Assembly (NCBI RefSeq): GCF_010548375.1
Contig: NZ_JAAGLY010000017.1
Coordinates: 1 to 64,000, forward strand
DNA: 64,000 nucleotides
Direction of reading: 5' to 3'
From: Streptomyces sp. SID13726
GTDB taxonomy: Bacteria; Actinomycetota; Actinomycetes; Streptomycetales; Streptomycetaceae
This document shows positions 43,456-51,931 of this stretch, one piece after another. The translations under genes were made by a program, and so were the position numbers. How positions within the stretch are numbered: position 1 is the stretch's first letter; the number at the start of each line of letters is the position of its first letter. A model generated the notes under the pieces. It saw only the letters and a list, made by a program, of their open reading frames with translations. It did no database searches and had not been told where the DNA came from.

Positions 43456-44421
43456 ATGACAACGGACCAGGGCACGGCGGAGCGGGACGCGGGCATCGAG
43501 GTGAACCCGGTCGCCGGGCACATCGGCGCCGAGATCACGGGAGTCGACCTGTCGGGTGACCTCGACGACTCGGTGGTCGCCGCGATCCGGGCCGCGGTGC
43601 TGCGCTGGAAGGTGGTGTTCTTCCGGGGACAGAAGCTCGACCACACCGGGCACGTGGCGTTCGCCCGCAGGTTCGGCGAGCCGGTCGTCCTGCGCAGGCG
43701 CGGCAGCGCCTCACCCGCGGACTTCCCCGAGGTGGAGACGACCGCCGACCGGCTGGAACTGGGCGGGAAGTTCGGCATGGAGCACGACGAGTGGCTGCAA
43801 CGCCGACGCCACACCCTGCTGCGCGGCTGGCACTGCGACCACGGCGCCCGCATCGACCCGCCCGCGGCGACGATCCTGCGCGCCGAGACGGTCCCGCCGT
43901 ACGGGGGCGACACCCAGTGGGCCAACCTCGCCGCCGCCTACGCCGGACTCTCCGCGCCGGTGCGGGAGTTCGTCGACGGGCTGCGCGTCGAGCACCGGCT
44001 CGGCGTCGGCTACCAGCCCCGCCCGGGCGACGACGCCTACGTTCGCCACCTGCTGGACCACCAGGTCGCCTCGCTGCACCCGCTGGTGCGCGTGCACCCC
44101 GAATCGGGGGAACGGATCCTCTCCGTCAACGGCTACTACGTCGAGCAGATCGCCGGCCTCTCCCGCGCCGAGAGCCGGGCGGTCCTCGACATGCTCCTCG
44201 AACAGGCGGTACGGCCGGAGTACACGGTCCGCTTCCGCTGGGAGCCGGGCAGCGTCGCCTTCTGGGACAACCGCGCCACCATCCACCTCGCCCCGAGCGA
44301 CAGCGCCCACCTCGGCTTCCCCCGGACCATGCACCGGGTGATGCTGGCCGGGGAAGTGCCCGTGGGCGTCGACGGCAAGCCGTCGCAGGCCGTCACCGGG
44401 ACCGAGGTGGGGCGTTGGTGA
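43456..44421 (+). CDS. TauD/TfdA-family Fe(II)/2-oxoglutarate dioxygenase
   Basis: A 321-residue enzyme. Iron ligands are visible as GWHCDHGA (His126, Asp128) and the distal TMHRVM (His293); a 2-oxoglutarate Arg is expected just after, at HRV. The N-terminal region GAEITGVDLSGDLDDSVVAAIRAAVLRWKVVFFRGQ is typical of TauD. The family oxidises taurine, aryl-oxyalkanoates or alkylsulfates, and also secondary metabolites; the substrate is open. ATG 43456 is chosen over the upstream start 43432 because the conserved region begins shortly after. It converges with the LLM gene (2-nt gap), whose product could act on related sulfur compounds. Confidence 0.9.
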   Translation: MTTDQGTAERDAGIEVNPVAGHIGAEITGVDLSGDLDDSVVAAIRAAVLRWKVVFFRGQKLDHTGHVAFARRFGEPVVLRRRGSASPADFPEVETTADRLELGGKFGMEHDEWLQRRRHTLLRGWHCDHGARIDPPAATILRAETVPPYGGDTQWANLAAAYAGLSAPVREFVDGLRVEHRLGVGYQPRPGDDAYVRHLLDHQVASLHPLVRVHPESGERILSVNGYYVEQIAGLSRAESRAVLDMLLEQAVRPEYTVRFRWEPGSVAFWDNRATIHLAPSDSAHLGFPRTMHRVMLAGEVPVGVDGKPSQAVTGTEVGRW

Positions 44422-44423
44422 GC

Positions 44424-45452
44424 TCAGACTCCTGACGTCCACCCGAGCGCGGGGCCCAGCTTCGTCGCCATGTCCGTGAGGATCTGCACGTAGTCCTCGT
44501 GCTCGAAGGTGAACGGCAGCGCGAACGCCACCTCGTCCACCTCACGGAACGCGGCGTGCGCGTGCAGGCGCTCGGCGATCTCCTCCGACGTGCCGACGAT
44601 GTCCGGCGCGAACATCAACCGCGCCGGACCCTGCGGTGACGCGGTACGAGGGGTGCGCTTCGCCGCGTACTCCTCGTACTTGGTCCGCTGCGCCGCCGAG
44701 GCCGAGTCGGTGGGGATGACCACGAGACCCTGGGACACCCGGGCCGCCTCGCCGTCCGGGTGGGCGGCGCGGAAGGCGTGGATGTGGGAGAGCTGGATCT
44801 CCGCGAAGTCGTACGGCCCCTCGGCGGCCTCCGCCTTGACGACACTGCTGGTCAGGAAGTTCATGCCGTGCTCACCGGCCCAGCACGCCGAACTCGCACT
44901 GCCGCCGCCGTACCAGAGCCGTCGGCCGAGGCCGGGGGAGTGCGGCTGCACCCGGTCCGAGAACACCTCGAAGCCCTGCACCCCGCTGAAGTCGCTGGCC
45001 GGCTTGCCGCGCACCAGGTCGAGGAGGCGCCGCACCCGCTCGTAGGAGAAGTCCTCGGCGTCGGCCGTGTCCGGGTACAGCGCCCCCTTGACCTCGTCGA
45101 AGTGCATCGGCGGGCCCACGCTGACGCCGGGGTTGATCCGGCCGCCGGACAGGATGTCGACCGTCGCCAGGTCCTCCGCCAGCCGCAGCGGGTTCTCCCA
45201 GCCGAGCGGGGTCACCGCCGTGCCCAGCTCGATACGGCTGGTGCGCTGAGAGGCGGCGGCCATGACGGCGACGGGGGACGAGATGCCGTACTGGAGATGG
45301 CGGTGGCGCAGCCACGCGCTGTCGAAGCCGAGCCGCTCGCCCAGCTCGATGATCTCCAGCGTCGACTCGTGACCGCGCCGCGGGTCCGCCTCGTCGAACA
45401 GGCCGATGGTCAGAAAGCCCAGCTTGCGCAGGGGGCGGGGGGTCGGCGGCAC
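44424..45452 (-). CDS. LLM-class flavin-dependent oxidoreductase
   Basis: A 342-residue luciferase-like TIM-barrel monooxygenase. It contains LGFLTIGLFDE, STLEIIELGERLGFDSAWLRHRHLQYGISSPVAVMAAASQRTSRIELGTAVTPLGWENPLRLAEDLATVDILSGGRINPGVSVG, and the C-terminal IVGTSEEIAERL that is usual for F420- or FMN-dependent members. GTG 45452 has GGAGGAG 4 nt upstream. A CTTGA/TCAAG palindrome lies 19-32 nt before the start. The substrate is unknown; convergence with a TauD-type gene hints at organosulfur use but is not proof. Confidence 0.9.
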   Translation of the reverse strand: MPPTPRPLRKLGFLTIGLFDEADPRRGHESTLEIIELGERLGFDSAWLRHRHLQYGISSPVAVMAAASQRTSRIELGTAVTPLGWENPLRLAEDLATVDILSGGRINPGVSVGPPMHFDEVKGALYPDTADAEDFSYERVRRLLDLVRGKPASDFSGVQGFEVFSDRVQPHSPGLGRRLWYGGGSASSACWAGEHGMNFLTSSVVKAEAAEGPYDFAEIQLSHIHAFRAAHPDGEAARVSQGLVVIPTDSASAAQRTKYEEYAAKRTPRTASPQGPARLMFAPDIVGTSEEIAERLHAHAAFREVDEVAFALPFTFEHEDYVQILTDMATKLGPALGWTSGV

Positions 45453-45470
45453 GGGCTCCTCCGGAGGTTG

Positions 45471-45484
45471 CTTGACGCATCAAG
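45471..45484. promoter_or_regulatory. CTTGA-N4-TCAAG operator before the LLM gene
   Basis: CTTGA (45471-45475) and TCAAG (45480-45484) form a perfect palindrome, in a lower-GC patch 19 nt before the GTG. The form resembles MarR/HxlR-type sites. No such regulator gene is adjacent, so control would come from elsewhere. Confidence 0.45.
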
Positions 45485-45546
45485 TAGTACGGCAGTGCCA
45501 ACCCGGCGGCCCCGCGTGATGTTCCCGTCCGCACAGGCCCTTCGGG

Positions 45547-47055
45547 TCAGGCACGGGGCAGCGGGATGATCACCTCGTCCTCGACCGGCGGGTCGATCTC
45601 CTGGGCGAGATTGCCGGTGGCCGCGAAGCAGCGCAGACGCACGGATTCCGGGGTGACGTCGAGCCGCAGGAAGCACTTGAAGAACGGCGGGCTGTAGGTC
45701 GCCGAGCTCGGCGAGAACAGCTGCGTGTAGATCTTGCGCACCGGGAGCCGGAAGCGTGACCTGCGGTCCGGGCGGCCACCGGCGCCGAGCAGACCGGCGA
45801 CCAGCCGGGTGCGGAAGGTGACGCGGGCGGGCTCGCCCGGGAGCCGGGTGGGCGGGATGCCGAGCCGCTCGGCGATCACCGCGGTGGCCTCGGCCTCGGT
45901 CAGGGTGAAGAAGCGGCGCAGGCGCAGGCGGCGGCCGTAGAGCCTGCTGTAGAAGGCCAGCGAGTCGCCGCGCAGCGGATAGCAGCGGAAGTCCCGCTCC
46001 GTGACGTCGGCGATCGACACCCGCGGGATGGTGTGCGTGGCGTGCATGAACGCGCCGCCACCGCCCGAGACGACGTACTGGACGGTCCTGCCGCCCACGT
46101 CGACCGGGTAGCGCTGGTAGTTGTGGATGTCGCCGCCTATCGCCGCGACGAAGTGGTGCTCGGGGTCGCGCACGATGTCGTCGACCGTGCCGCCGCCCTC
46201 GATGGCGCAGGGGTGGTGCTCACCGTCCACGTAGAGGGGCGAGCCGGTGACGAGGATCTTCGGACGGGGACCCTGGGAGACCTCGCGGAGCCAGGCGCCC
46301 TGCTCGGCGTCGAGGGTGCCCAACAGCCCGGTGTCTATGCCGATGATGCGCAACGGACCCGTGTCCACGGCCCAGTACGGGCCCGGCTGGACCGCCTGTT
46401 GGGCCGGTGCCGCACGCAACTCGCGGGCCTGGTCCAGGTGTTGGCCGTCTCCGGTGCGCGGGCGGTGCCACAGCAGGGAGCGCAGCCAGGCGCGGGTCAG
46501 GGGGCGCGGGGCCGGCTCGGGCGCGAGGGGCGGGGCGTCGTCGCAGAAGACGCGCATGAAGGCGCCGAGGTCCTCGTACCAGTCGTGGTTGCCGGGTATC
46601 GCGTAGATCGGCGCCGGATAGTCCTGGTAGGGCTTGAAGAACTTTGTGCCGTAGTCGTCCGCGCTGCCCACCGGGTAGATCACGTCACTGGCGATCACCG
46701 TGAACCGGGTGTCCTGACTCATCTTCAGAAACCCCGGCACCACGGCGTACTGGGAGTCGTCGCCCTCGCCGGTGTCGCCGATGACCATGAACGAGAAGCG
46801 TTCCGGGTCCTCGCGCCGGATCACCTTGTCGGCGGGTGCCCCGGCCGCCGCGCGCTGGGCCACCCAGCGGCTTCGCGTACGGCCCGTGGGGTCACCGAAC
46901 CAGGAGGCGACCACGCCGTTGCGGGCGGCCCACAGGGTCCTGGGATTCAGCCACGAGATCTTCTCGACCTTGGGTGGCATCAGCCCTTTGTACTCGCCGA
47001 GTTGGGCGGAGCCCCAGCCGGCGCCTGCGGCGGTATCGCGTGAGGATTCAGACAC
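45547..47055 (-). CDS. Calcineurin-like metallophosphoesterase
   Basis: A 502-residue protein. The metallophosphatase motifs are in order: FMVIGDTGEGDDSQY (about 90-104), DVIYPVG, AIPGNHDWYEDLG (about 153-165), and GGDIHNYQRYPV (about 306-317). The C-terminal 150 residues (RRLRLRRFFTLTEAEATAVIAERL...) are family-specific and end in a beta-rich part. No signal peptide is seen. Substrates could be phosphodiesters or phosphoproteins. GTG 47055 is the start. It lies downstream of the MHYT gene on the same strand (105-nt gap). Confidence 0.88.
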   Translation of the reverse strand: MSESSRDTAAGAGWGSAQLGEYKGLMPPKVEKISWLNPRTLWAARNGVVASWFGDPTGRTRSRWVAQRAAAGAPADKVIRREDPERFSFMVIGDTGEGDDSQYAVVPGFLKMSQDTRFTVIASDVIYPVGSADDYGTKFFKPYQDYPAPIYAIPGNHDWYEDLGAFMRVFCDDAPPLAPEPAPRPLTRAWLRSLLWHRPRTGDGQHLDQARELRAAPAQQAVQPGPYWAVDTGPLRIIGIDTGLLGTLDAEQGAWLREVSQGPRPKILVTGSPLYVDGEHHPCAIEGGGTVDDIVRDPEHHFVAAIGGDIHNYQRYPVDVGGRTVQYVVSGGGGAFMHATHTIPRVSIADVTERDFRCYPLRGDSLAFYSRLYGRRLRLRRFFTLTEAEATAVIAERLGIPPTRLPGEPARVTFRTRLVAGLLGAGGRPDRRSRFRLPVRKIYTQLFSPSSATYSPPFFKCFLRLDVTPESVRLRCFAATGNLAQEIDPPVEDEVIIPLPRA

Positions 47056-47160
47056 CGGTGCACCGTAACAACGATCTAGAACCGGCCAGGAAGGGGGAGT
47101 GCCGTAGGGGCACCCCCCTCACCGGTGACCCGGATCGTGCACGCTCCAGGGGGACCGCTC

Positions 47161-48039
47161 TCAGCTGCGCGGGCCTCGTGGTGCGGCCCAGTACGGGTCC
47201 TGCGGGGTGCGCGGGGCGCCGATCTGGGCCTCATGGCTCTCGAAGAGCGAGTCGGACCGGGCCGCCGTGCGCGAGGCCGAGCCGGACGGGCGGTTCCAGT
47301 CGCCGTCGCCGAGCACCAGCAGCGGGTCGAACATCACGACCACCCCGGCCAGCAGTAGGAAGATCGCCGGCCCCAGCAGCATGGGCAGCAGCAGCGAGGT
47401 GGGGGTACCGCCCGACCACGTCCCGCCGAGCCTGCTGTGCACATGGACGCTGACCGCGGCCATGCCCGTGTAGTGCATGCCCGTCACCGCGATGCCCATG
47501 ATCAGGCTGGCCCCGAGGCTCGTCAGGAAGCCCCGGATCGTGACCGCCGCCCACAGTGCCGCGGTCGCCGCGACGATCGCGATCACCACGGAGAGCGCGA
47601 CGACGGCCGGGTCGTACCGGATCGTTCCGTTGAGGTGCATCGCGGCCATGCCCAGGTAGTGCATCGCCGCCACGCCGAGCCCGGTGACCACGCCCGCGAA
47701 CGCCAGGTTCGCGGTGCTGGCCCCGCGGTAGCCGACGATGAACACGCCGATGCCGACGACGACGATCGCCACGGCGAGACTGAGCACCGTGAGCCCCACG
47801 TCGTAGCGGATCCGGGCCTCCACCACCTGGAACCCGATCATGGCGATGAAGTGCATCGTCCAGATGCCGCAGCCGATCGACGCGGCGCCGAGCGCCAGCC
47901 AGCCGGGCTTCCACGACTGGTTGCTGAGCAGGGTGCGCACGATGCAGCGCAGCCCCAGAGCCCCTCCCAGACACGCCATCAGATATGCGGCCACCGGGGT
48001 CACCACGCCATAGCGGAACCCGTCAACCGTGCCTTCCAT
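47161..48039 (-). CDS. MHYT-domain seven-helix membrane sensor
   Basis: A 292-residue integral membrane protein. Three MHYT repeats are visible: WTMHFIAM (about 57), MHYLGMAAMH (about 124) and MHYTGMAAVSVHVH (about 190), embedded in seven helices beginning VVTPVAAYLMACLGGALGLRCIV. The conserved Met/His near the outer face are proposed to bind copper and sense O2, CO or NO. Unlike many MHYT proteins it has no GGDEF/EAL output; the C-terminus is a short cytoplasmic tail (about 250-292). ATG 48039 has GGGGGGAG 8 nt upstream. Nested inverted repeats lie in its leader. Confidence 0.9.
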   Translation of the reverse strand: MEGTVDGFRYGVVTPVAAYLMACLGGALGLRCIVRTLLSNQSWKPGWLALGAASIGCGIWTMHFIAMIGFQVVEARIRYDVGLTVLSLAVAIVVVGIGVFIVGYRGASTANLAFAGVVTGLGVAAMHYLGMAAMHLNGTIRYDPAVVALSVVIAIVAATAALWAAVTIRGFLTSLGASLIMGIAVTGMHYTGMAAVSVHVHSRLGGTWSGGTPTSLLLPMLLGPAIFLLLAGVVVMFDPLLVLGDGDWNRPSGSASRTAARSDSLFESHEAQIGAPRTPQDPYWAAPRGPRS

Positions 48040-48093
48040 AAGCCAACTCCCCCCAGAGTCTTGGCTGGTCGTGGAGGAAGAGTTACGGCTGAG

Positions 48094-48134
48094 GTTCACC
48101 TAAATCAAGGCATTACCGTGGGTAAGCGGTGAAC
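48094..48134 (-). promoter_or_regulatory. Nested inverted repeats in the MHYT leader/promoter
   Basis: Outer arms GTTCACC (48094-48100) and GGTGAAC (48128-48134) enclose a second perfect pair TTACC (48113-48117) and GGTAA (48121-48125). The block starts 55 nt upstream of the MHYT ATG, in an AT-richer patch. It could fold as a leader RNA or bind a dimeric regulator. The remaining 48135-48314, before the SDR gene, shows nothing certain. Confidence 0.45.
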
Positions 48135-48314
48135 TCTCGGGCAGTGCGGTTGAACTTTAGTCACAGGAGGACAACTTTTGGCCAAGACGCCTCCCGGGCC
48201 CCGGAGATGTGACAGAGTTGAACGATTTTCAGCATTCTGTGGGGCGCGCAAGGCCGGATGCCGGTGCGGAAAAGCGGTTGTCGGTGCTTCGTCCTTCCTG
48301 GACTATCCCGCTGC

Positions 48315-49094
48315 GTGACCTCATCCCCGGAACACTCCTTCTCCCGCACCCGTCCGCTCGCCCTCGTCACCGGCGTGGGCCGCACCGTGGGCATCGGCGC
48401 CGGTATCGCGCGACGGCTCGCGGCCTCCGGCTGGGACATCGCCTTCACCTACTGGAACCCTTATGACGCCCGCATGACCTGGGGCGCCGAGCCCGGCGCG
48501 ACCGAGGCGATCGACCGGCTCCTGGCCGCCGAGGGCGCGGCCACCGCGGCGATCGAGGCTGACCTCGCCGACCCCGCAACGCCCGCCCGGGTCTTCGACG
48601 AGGCGGAGCGGCTGGGTCCGGTCACCGCACTGGTGGTGAGCCACTGCGAGTCCGTCGACTCCGGGCTCCTCGACACCACCGTCGAGAGCTTCGACCGGCA
48701 CTTCGCCGTCAACTCGCGCGCGACCTGGCTGCTCATCCGGGAGTTCGGGCGCCGCTTCACGGCCGCGCACGGCACCGGCCGGATCGTGAGCCTCACCAGC
48801 GACCACACGGTGGGCAACCTGCCGTACGGGGCGAGCAAGGGGGCGATGGACCGCATCACGCTGGCCGCCGCCCACGAACTCGCCCACCTCGGCGTGACCG
48901 CGAACGCCGTCAACCCCGGTCCCGTGGACACCGGTTGGATGTCCGAGGAGATCCGCGCGCACTGCCTCGGCGCCACTCCGCTGGGCCGCCTCGGCACTCC
49001 GCGCGACACCGCGCACCTCGTGGACTTCCTGTGCTCGCCCCAAGGGCAGTGGGTCAACGGGCAGTTGCTGATGAGCAACGGGGGCTTCGCCTGA
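48315..49094 (+). CDS. SDR-family oxidoreductase
   Basis: A 259-residue Rossmann enzyme. The cofactor motif is the variant TGVGRTVGIGAGIARRL (about 17-33), with Ser in SLTSD and YxxxK as YGASK near 178-182. The C-terminus SPQGQWVNGQLLMSNGGFA is typical of FabG-like SDRs. The odd glycine motif with an inserted RTVG resembles enoyl reductase or SDR variants that bind NADPH differently. GTG 48315 is the likely start; the upstream reading is Cys/Arg-rich and unconserved. Substrate unknown; it stands alone before the asnB locus. Confidence 0.85.
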   Translation: MTSSPEHSFSRTRPLALVTGVGRTVGIGAGIARRLAASGWDIAFTYWNPYDARMTWGAEPGATEAIDRLLAAEGAATAAIEADLADPATPARVFDEAERLGPVTALVVSHCESVDSGLLDTTVESFDRHFAVNSRATWLLIREFGRRFTAAHGTGRIVSLTSDHTVGNLPYGASKGAMDRITLAAAHELAHLGVTANAVNPGPVDTGWMSEEIRAHCLGATPLGRLGTPRDTAHLVDFLCSPQGQWVNGQLLMSNGGFA

Positions 49095-49358
49095 GGGGAA
49101 GTCTTTGCCTGTGGCCGAATCCCTGCGGGGCGGTCCCGGTGGGGCGGGGGACCGTCGGTTTCGCGTGTGCAAAGTGCGGCCGAAACTGTCGGGTGGACCG
49201 GGGCGCCCTTGTTGCGGCCGTGTTGACCGCCCCTGCGACGGGGCGCACCCTCGCAGATGAATGGCATTTACATCTTGTTTGTCCTTGGGTCGCTGCCGCC
49301 TCTGGAGAACCGCAGGTGGGATGGGGTCCAGGGCAGACCTGGAGCGGGAGGTACCTGG

Positions 49359-51200
49359 ATGTGCGGCATCACCGGCTGGATCTCCTTCGACCGCGACCTG
49401 GGCACCGAGGCCGCCGCATTGGATGCGATGACCGAGACGATGGCCTGCCGCGGCCCCGACGACCGCGGCACCTGGGCACAGGGCCCCGCGGCCCTCGGAC
49501 ACCGCAGGCTCGCCATCATCGACCTGCCCGGCGGCCGGCAGCCCATGAGCGCCGACACCCCGCACGGCAGCGTGGCCCTCGTCTACTCGGGGGAGACCTA
49601 CAACTTCACCGAGCTGCGCCGTGAACTCACCGGCCGCGGCCACCGGTTCACCACCGACTCCGACACCGAGGTGGTCCTGCGCGGCTACCTCGAATGGGGC
49701 GACCGGGTCGCCGAGCGGCTCAACGGCATGTACGCCTTCGCGGTCTGGGACGGCCGCGAGGACAAGCTGGTGATGATCCGCGACCGTATGGGCATCAAGC
49801 CCTTCTTCTACCACCCGACCCCCGACGGCGTCCTGTTCGGATCCGAACCCAAGGCGATCCTCGCCAACCCCCTGGCCTCCGCCCGGGTCACCCTGGACGG
49901 GCTGCGCGAACTGTTCACCATGATCAAGACGCCCGGGCACGCCGTCTGGGACGGCATGGCGGAGGTCGAGCCCGGCACCGTCGTCACCGTGGACCGCTCG
50001 GGCGTCCACCGGCGCGTCTACTGGGAGTTGGAGACCCGGCCGCACACCGACGACCGCGACACGACCGTCGCCACCGTCCGCTCCCTCCTCGACGACATCG
50101 TGCGCCGCCAGCTCGTCGCCGACGTGCCCCGCTGCACCCTGCTCTCCGGCGGCCTCGACTCCTCCGCCATGACCGCGCTCGCTGCCCGCCAACTCGGCGC
50201 GCACGGCGAGAAGGTGCGCAGCTTCGCCGTCGACTTCGTCGGGCAGAGCGACCACTTCGTCGCCGACGAACTCCGCGGCACGCCCGACACCCCGTTCGTC
50301 CACGACGTGGCCCGCTCCGCCCACACCGAGCACCAGGACATCGTGCTCGACGCCCAGGCGCTCGCCGACCCCGAGATCCGCGCCAAGGTGATCCGGGCCC
50401 GCGATCTGCCCGCCGGGTTCGGAGACATGGACGCCTCGCTGTATCTGCTGTTCCGGGCCATCCGCGACCAGTCGACCGTGGCACTGTCCGGCGAGTCCGC
50501 CGACGAGGTCTTCGGCGGCTACCTCCAGTTCTTCGACGAGGAGGCCCGCCGCGGCGGCACCTTCCCGTAGCTGGTGAGCTTCGGCCGGCACTTCGGCGAG
50601 GACGCCGAGGTGCTGCGGCCCGGCCTGCTGGACTCCCTCGACCTCGGCGGATACGTCGCCGACGGGTACAGCACCGCCGCCGCGGGTGTCCGGCGCCTGG
50701 ACGGCGAGAGCGACTTCGAGTACCGGATGCGGCGGATGAGCCACCTGCACCTCACCCGGTTCGTGCGCATCCTCCTCGACCGCAAGGACCGCGCGAGCAT
50801 GGCCGTCGGCCTGGAGGTCCGGGTCCCGTTCTGCGACCACCGGCTCGTCGAGTACGTCTACAACACGCCCTGGGCCCTGAAGTCCTTCGACGGCAGGGAG
50901 AAGACCCTGCTGCGGGAGGCCACCGCCGACGTGCTCCCCAAGTCCGTGTACGACAGGGTCAAGAGCCCCTATCCCTCCACCCAGGACCCCAAGTACGCCG
51001 CCGCGCTCCAGGACCAGGCCAAGGACCTGCTGACCCGGCCCGGCCACCCGGTCTTCGACCTCGTCGACCGCGGCCGCCTGCACGCCGTCGCCCACCGGGC
51101 GCAGCCGGTGCACGGACAGGCCGAACGGCGTGGCCTGGAACGGGCGTTGGACCTGGCCCTGTGGCTGGACATGTACCGCCCGGACATCAGGCTCGCCTGA
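49359..51200 (+). pseudogene. asnB: asnB-type asparagine synthetase interrupted by an in-frame amber codon
   Basis: The reading from ATG 49359 gives MCGITG (glutaminase Cys2 after Met removal), CRGPDDRG, VLFGSEPKAIL, and the synthetase PPi loop LLSGGLDSSAM near 264-272. At codon 404 (50568-50570) it meets TAG, then continues in the same frame with SFGRHFGEDAEVL through RILLDRKDRASMAVGLEVRVPFCDHRLVEYV to TGA at 51200. Without the TAG the product would be 613 residues, the normal length. A tryptophan codon TGG mutated to TAG in EEARRGGTFP-x-LVSFG is the simplest explanation. The truncated 403-residue product would lack essential synthetase parts. No Shine-Dalgarno precedes the GTG at 50574. Confidence 0.85.
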
Positions 51201-51218
51201 GACTCGCCCGAGAACGGA

Positions 51219-51257
51219 CGGACCGGCGGCGGGCGTCAGACGTCGGCCGCCGGTCCG
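51219..51257. terminator. Bidirectional hairpin between asnB and the ComB-like gene
   Basis: CGGACCGGCGGC (51219-51230) pairs perfectly over 12 bp with GCCGCCGGTCCG (51246-51257). It spans the stop of the convergent ComB-like gene (51236-51238) and follows the asnB stop by 18 nt, so it can serve both strands. Confidence 0.7.
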
Positions 51258-51931
51258 AGCACCGTCAGATCACCCTCCCGCGCGGCGATCATCGCGAACG
51301 GGAACCTGTCGAGCTCCAGACACAGGCCGACGTCGTCCGGATGAATCCCCGGATACCCGCGCCGGACGCCCCGCGCGAGCGAGGCCGCCGCTCTGGACGT
51401 CCGGGCACGCAGGAGATACGGCGCCGGATCCACGTCGTCGGACCCGGCGCGCTCCCCGATGTACTGCGCGCAGGCGAGGTCCTCCTCGGCCCGGCCCTCC
51501 TCGCCCGTGACGACGAACGTCACCTCGGGCGCGCCGCGTTCACGCAGGAACCGCGCGGTCGCACCGGCCACGACGAAGCTCGCGCACAGCACCAGCTCCG
51601 CGTCGGCCACGGCCAGGGCACCCGCCGTCCCCGCGGTCGTCCTCTGCACCACCGTGCGGCCGGTGAGGTCCCAGTCCGCCAGCCGAGCAGGGGAGTTGAC
51701 CATGTCGAAGCCGGGGGAGGGCGGTCCGTCCTTCAGCGCCAGCCACCCCGGACACCGGGCCTTGAGCGCCAAGGCCTCCTCCTCCGAGGACGCCAGGACG
51801 ATCTTCTCGGCACCCCTGGCGAACGCCCACGCGGCCACCGTGAACGCGCGCATCACATCGACCACGACCGCGACGGAGGGCGTCCGCGTCAGCTCCGGGA
51901 CACCGAGGAAACGGCAGCGGACACGGCTCAT
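51236..51931 (-). CDS. ComB-like 2-phosphosulfolactate phosphatase family protein
   Basis: A 231-residue protein of the PF04029/ComB fold. Signature stretches are SVAVVVDVMRAFTVAAWAFARGAEKIVLA (about 19-47), FDMVNSPARL, and VQRTTAGTAGALAVADAELVLCASFVVAGATARFL. ComB removes phosphate from 2-phosphosulfolactate in coenzyme M synthesis, a pathway not expected in this organism, so the substrate is probably another phosphorylated acid. ATG 51931 overlaps the stop of the DUF899 gene (ATGA, 51928-51931), so the pair is translationally coupled. A hairpin spans its stop. Confidence 0.8.
   Translation of the reverse strand: MSRVRCRFLGVPELTRTPSVAVVVDVMRAFTVAAWAFARGAEKIVLASSEEEALALKARCPGWLALKDGPPSPGFDMVNSPARLADWDLTGRTVVQRTTAGTAGALAVADAELVLCASFVVAGATARFLRERGAPEVTFVVTGEEGRAEEDLACAQYIGERAGSDDVDPAPYLLRARTSRAAASLARGVRRGYPGIHPDDVGLCLELDRFPFAMIAAREGDLTVLGPAADV

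Noticed and set aside
50560..50580. Frameshift in asnB
   Set aside because: Both parts are in the same frame, so only the TAG codon interrupts the gene.
48321..51113. 930-codon minus-strand open frame opposite the SDR and asnB genes
   Set aside because: No domain pattern, while the plus strand carries clear SDR and AsnB motifs; shadow frame.
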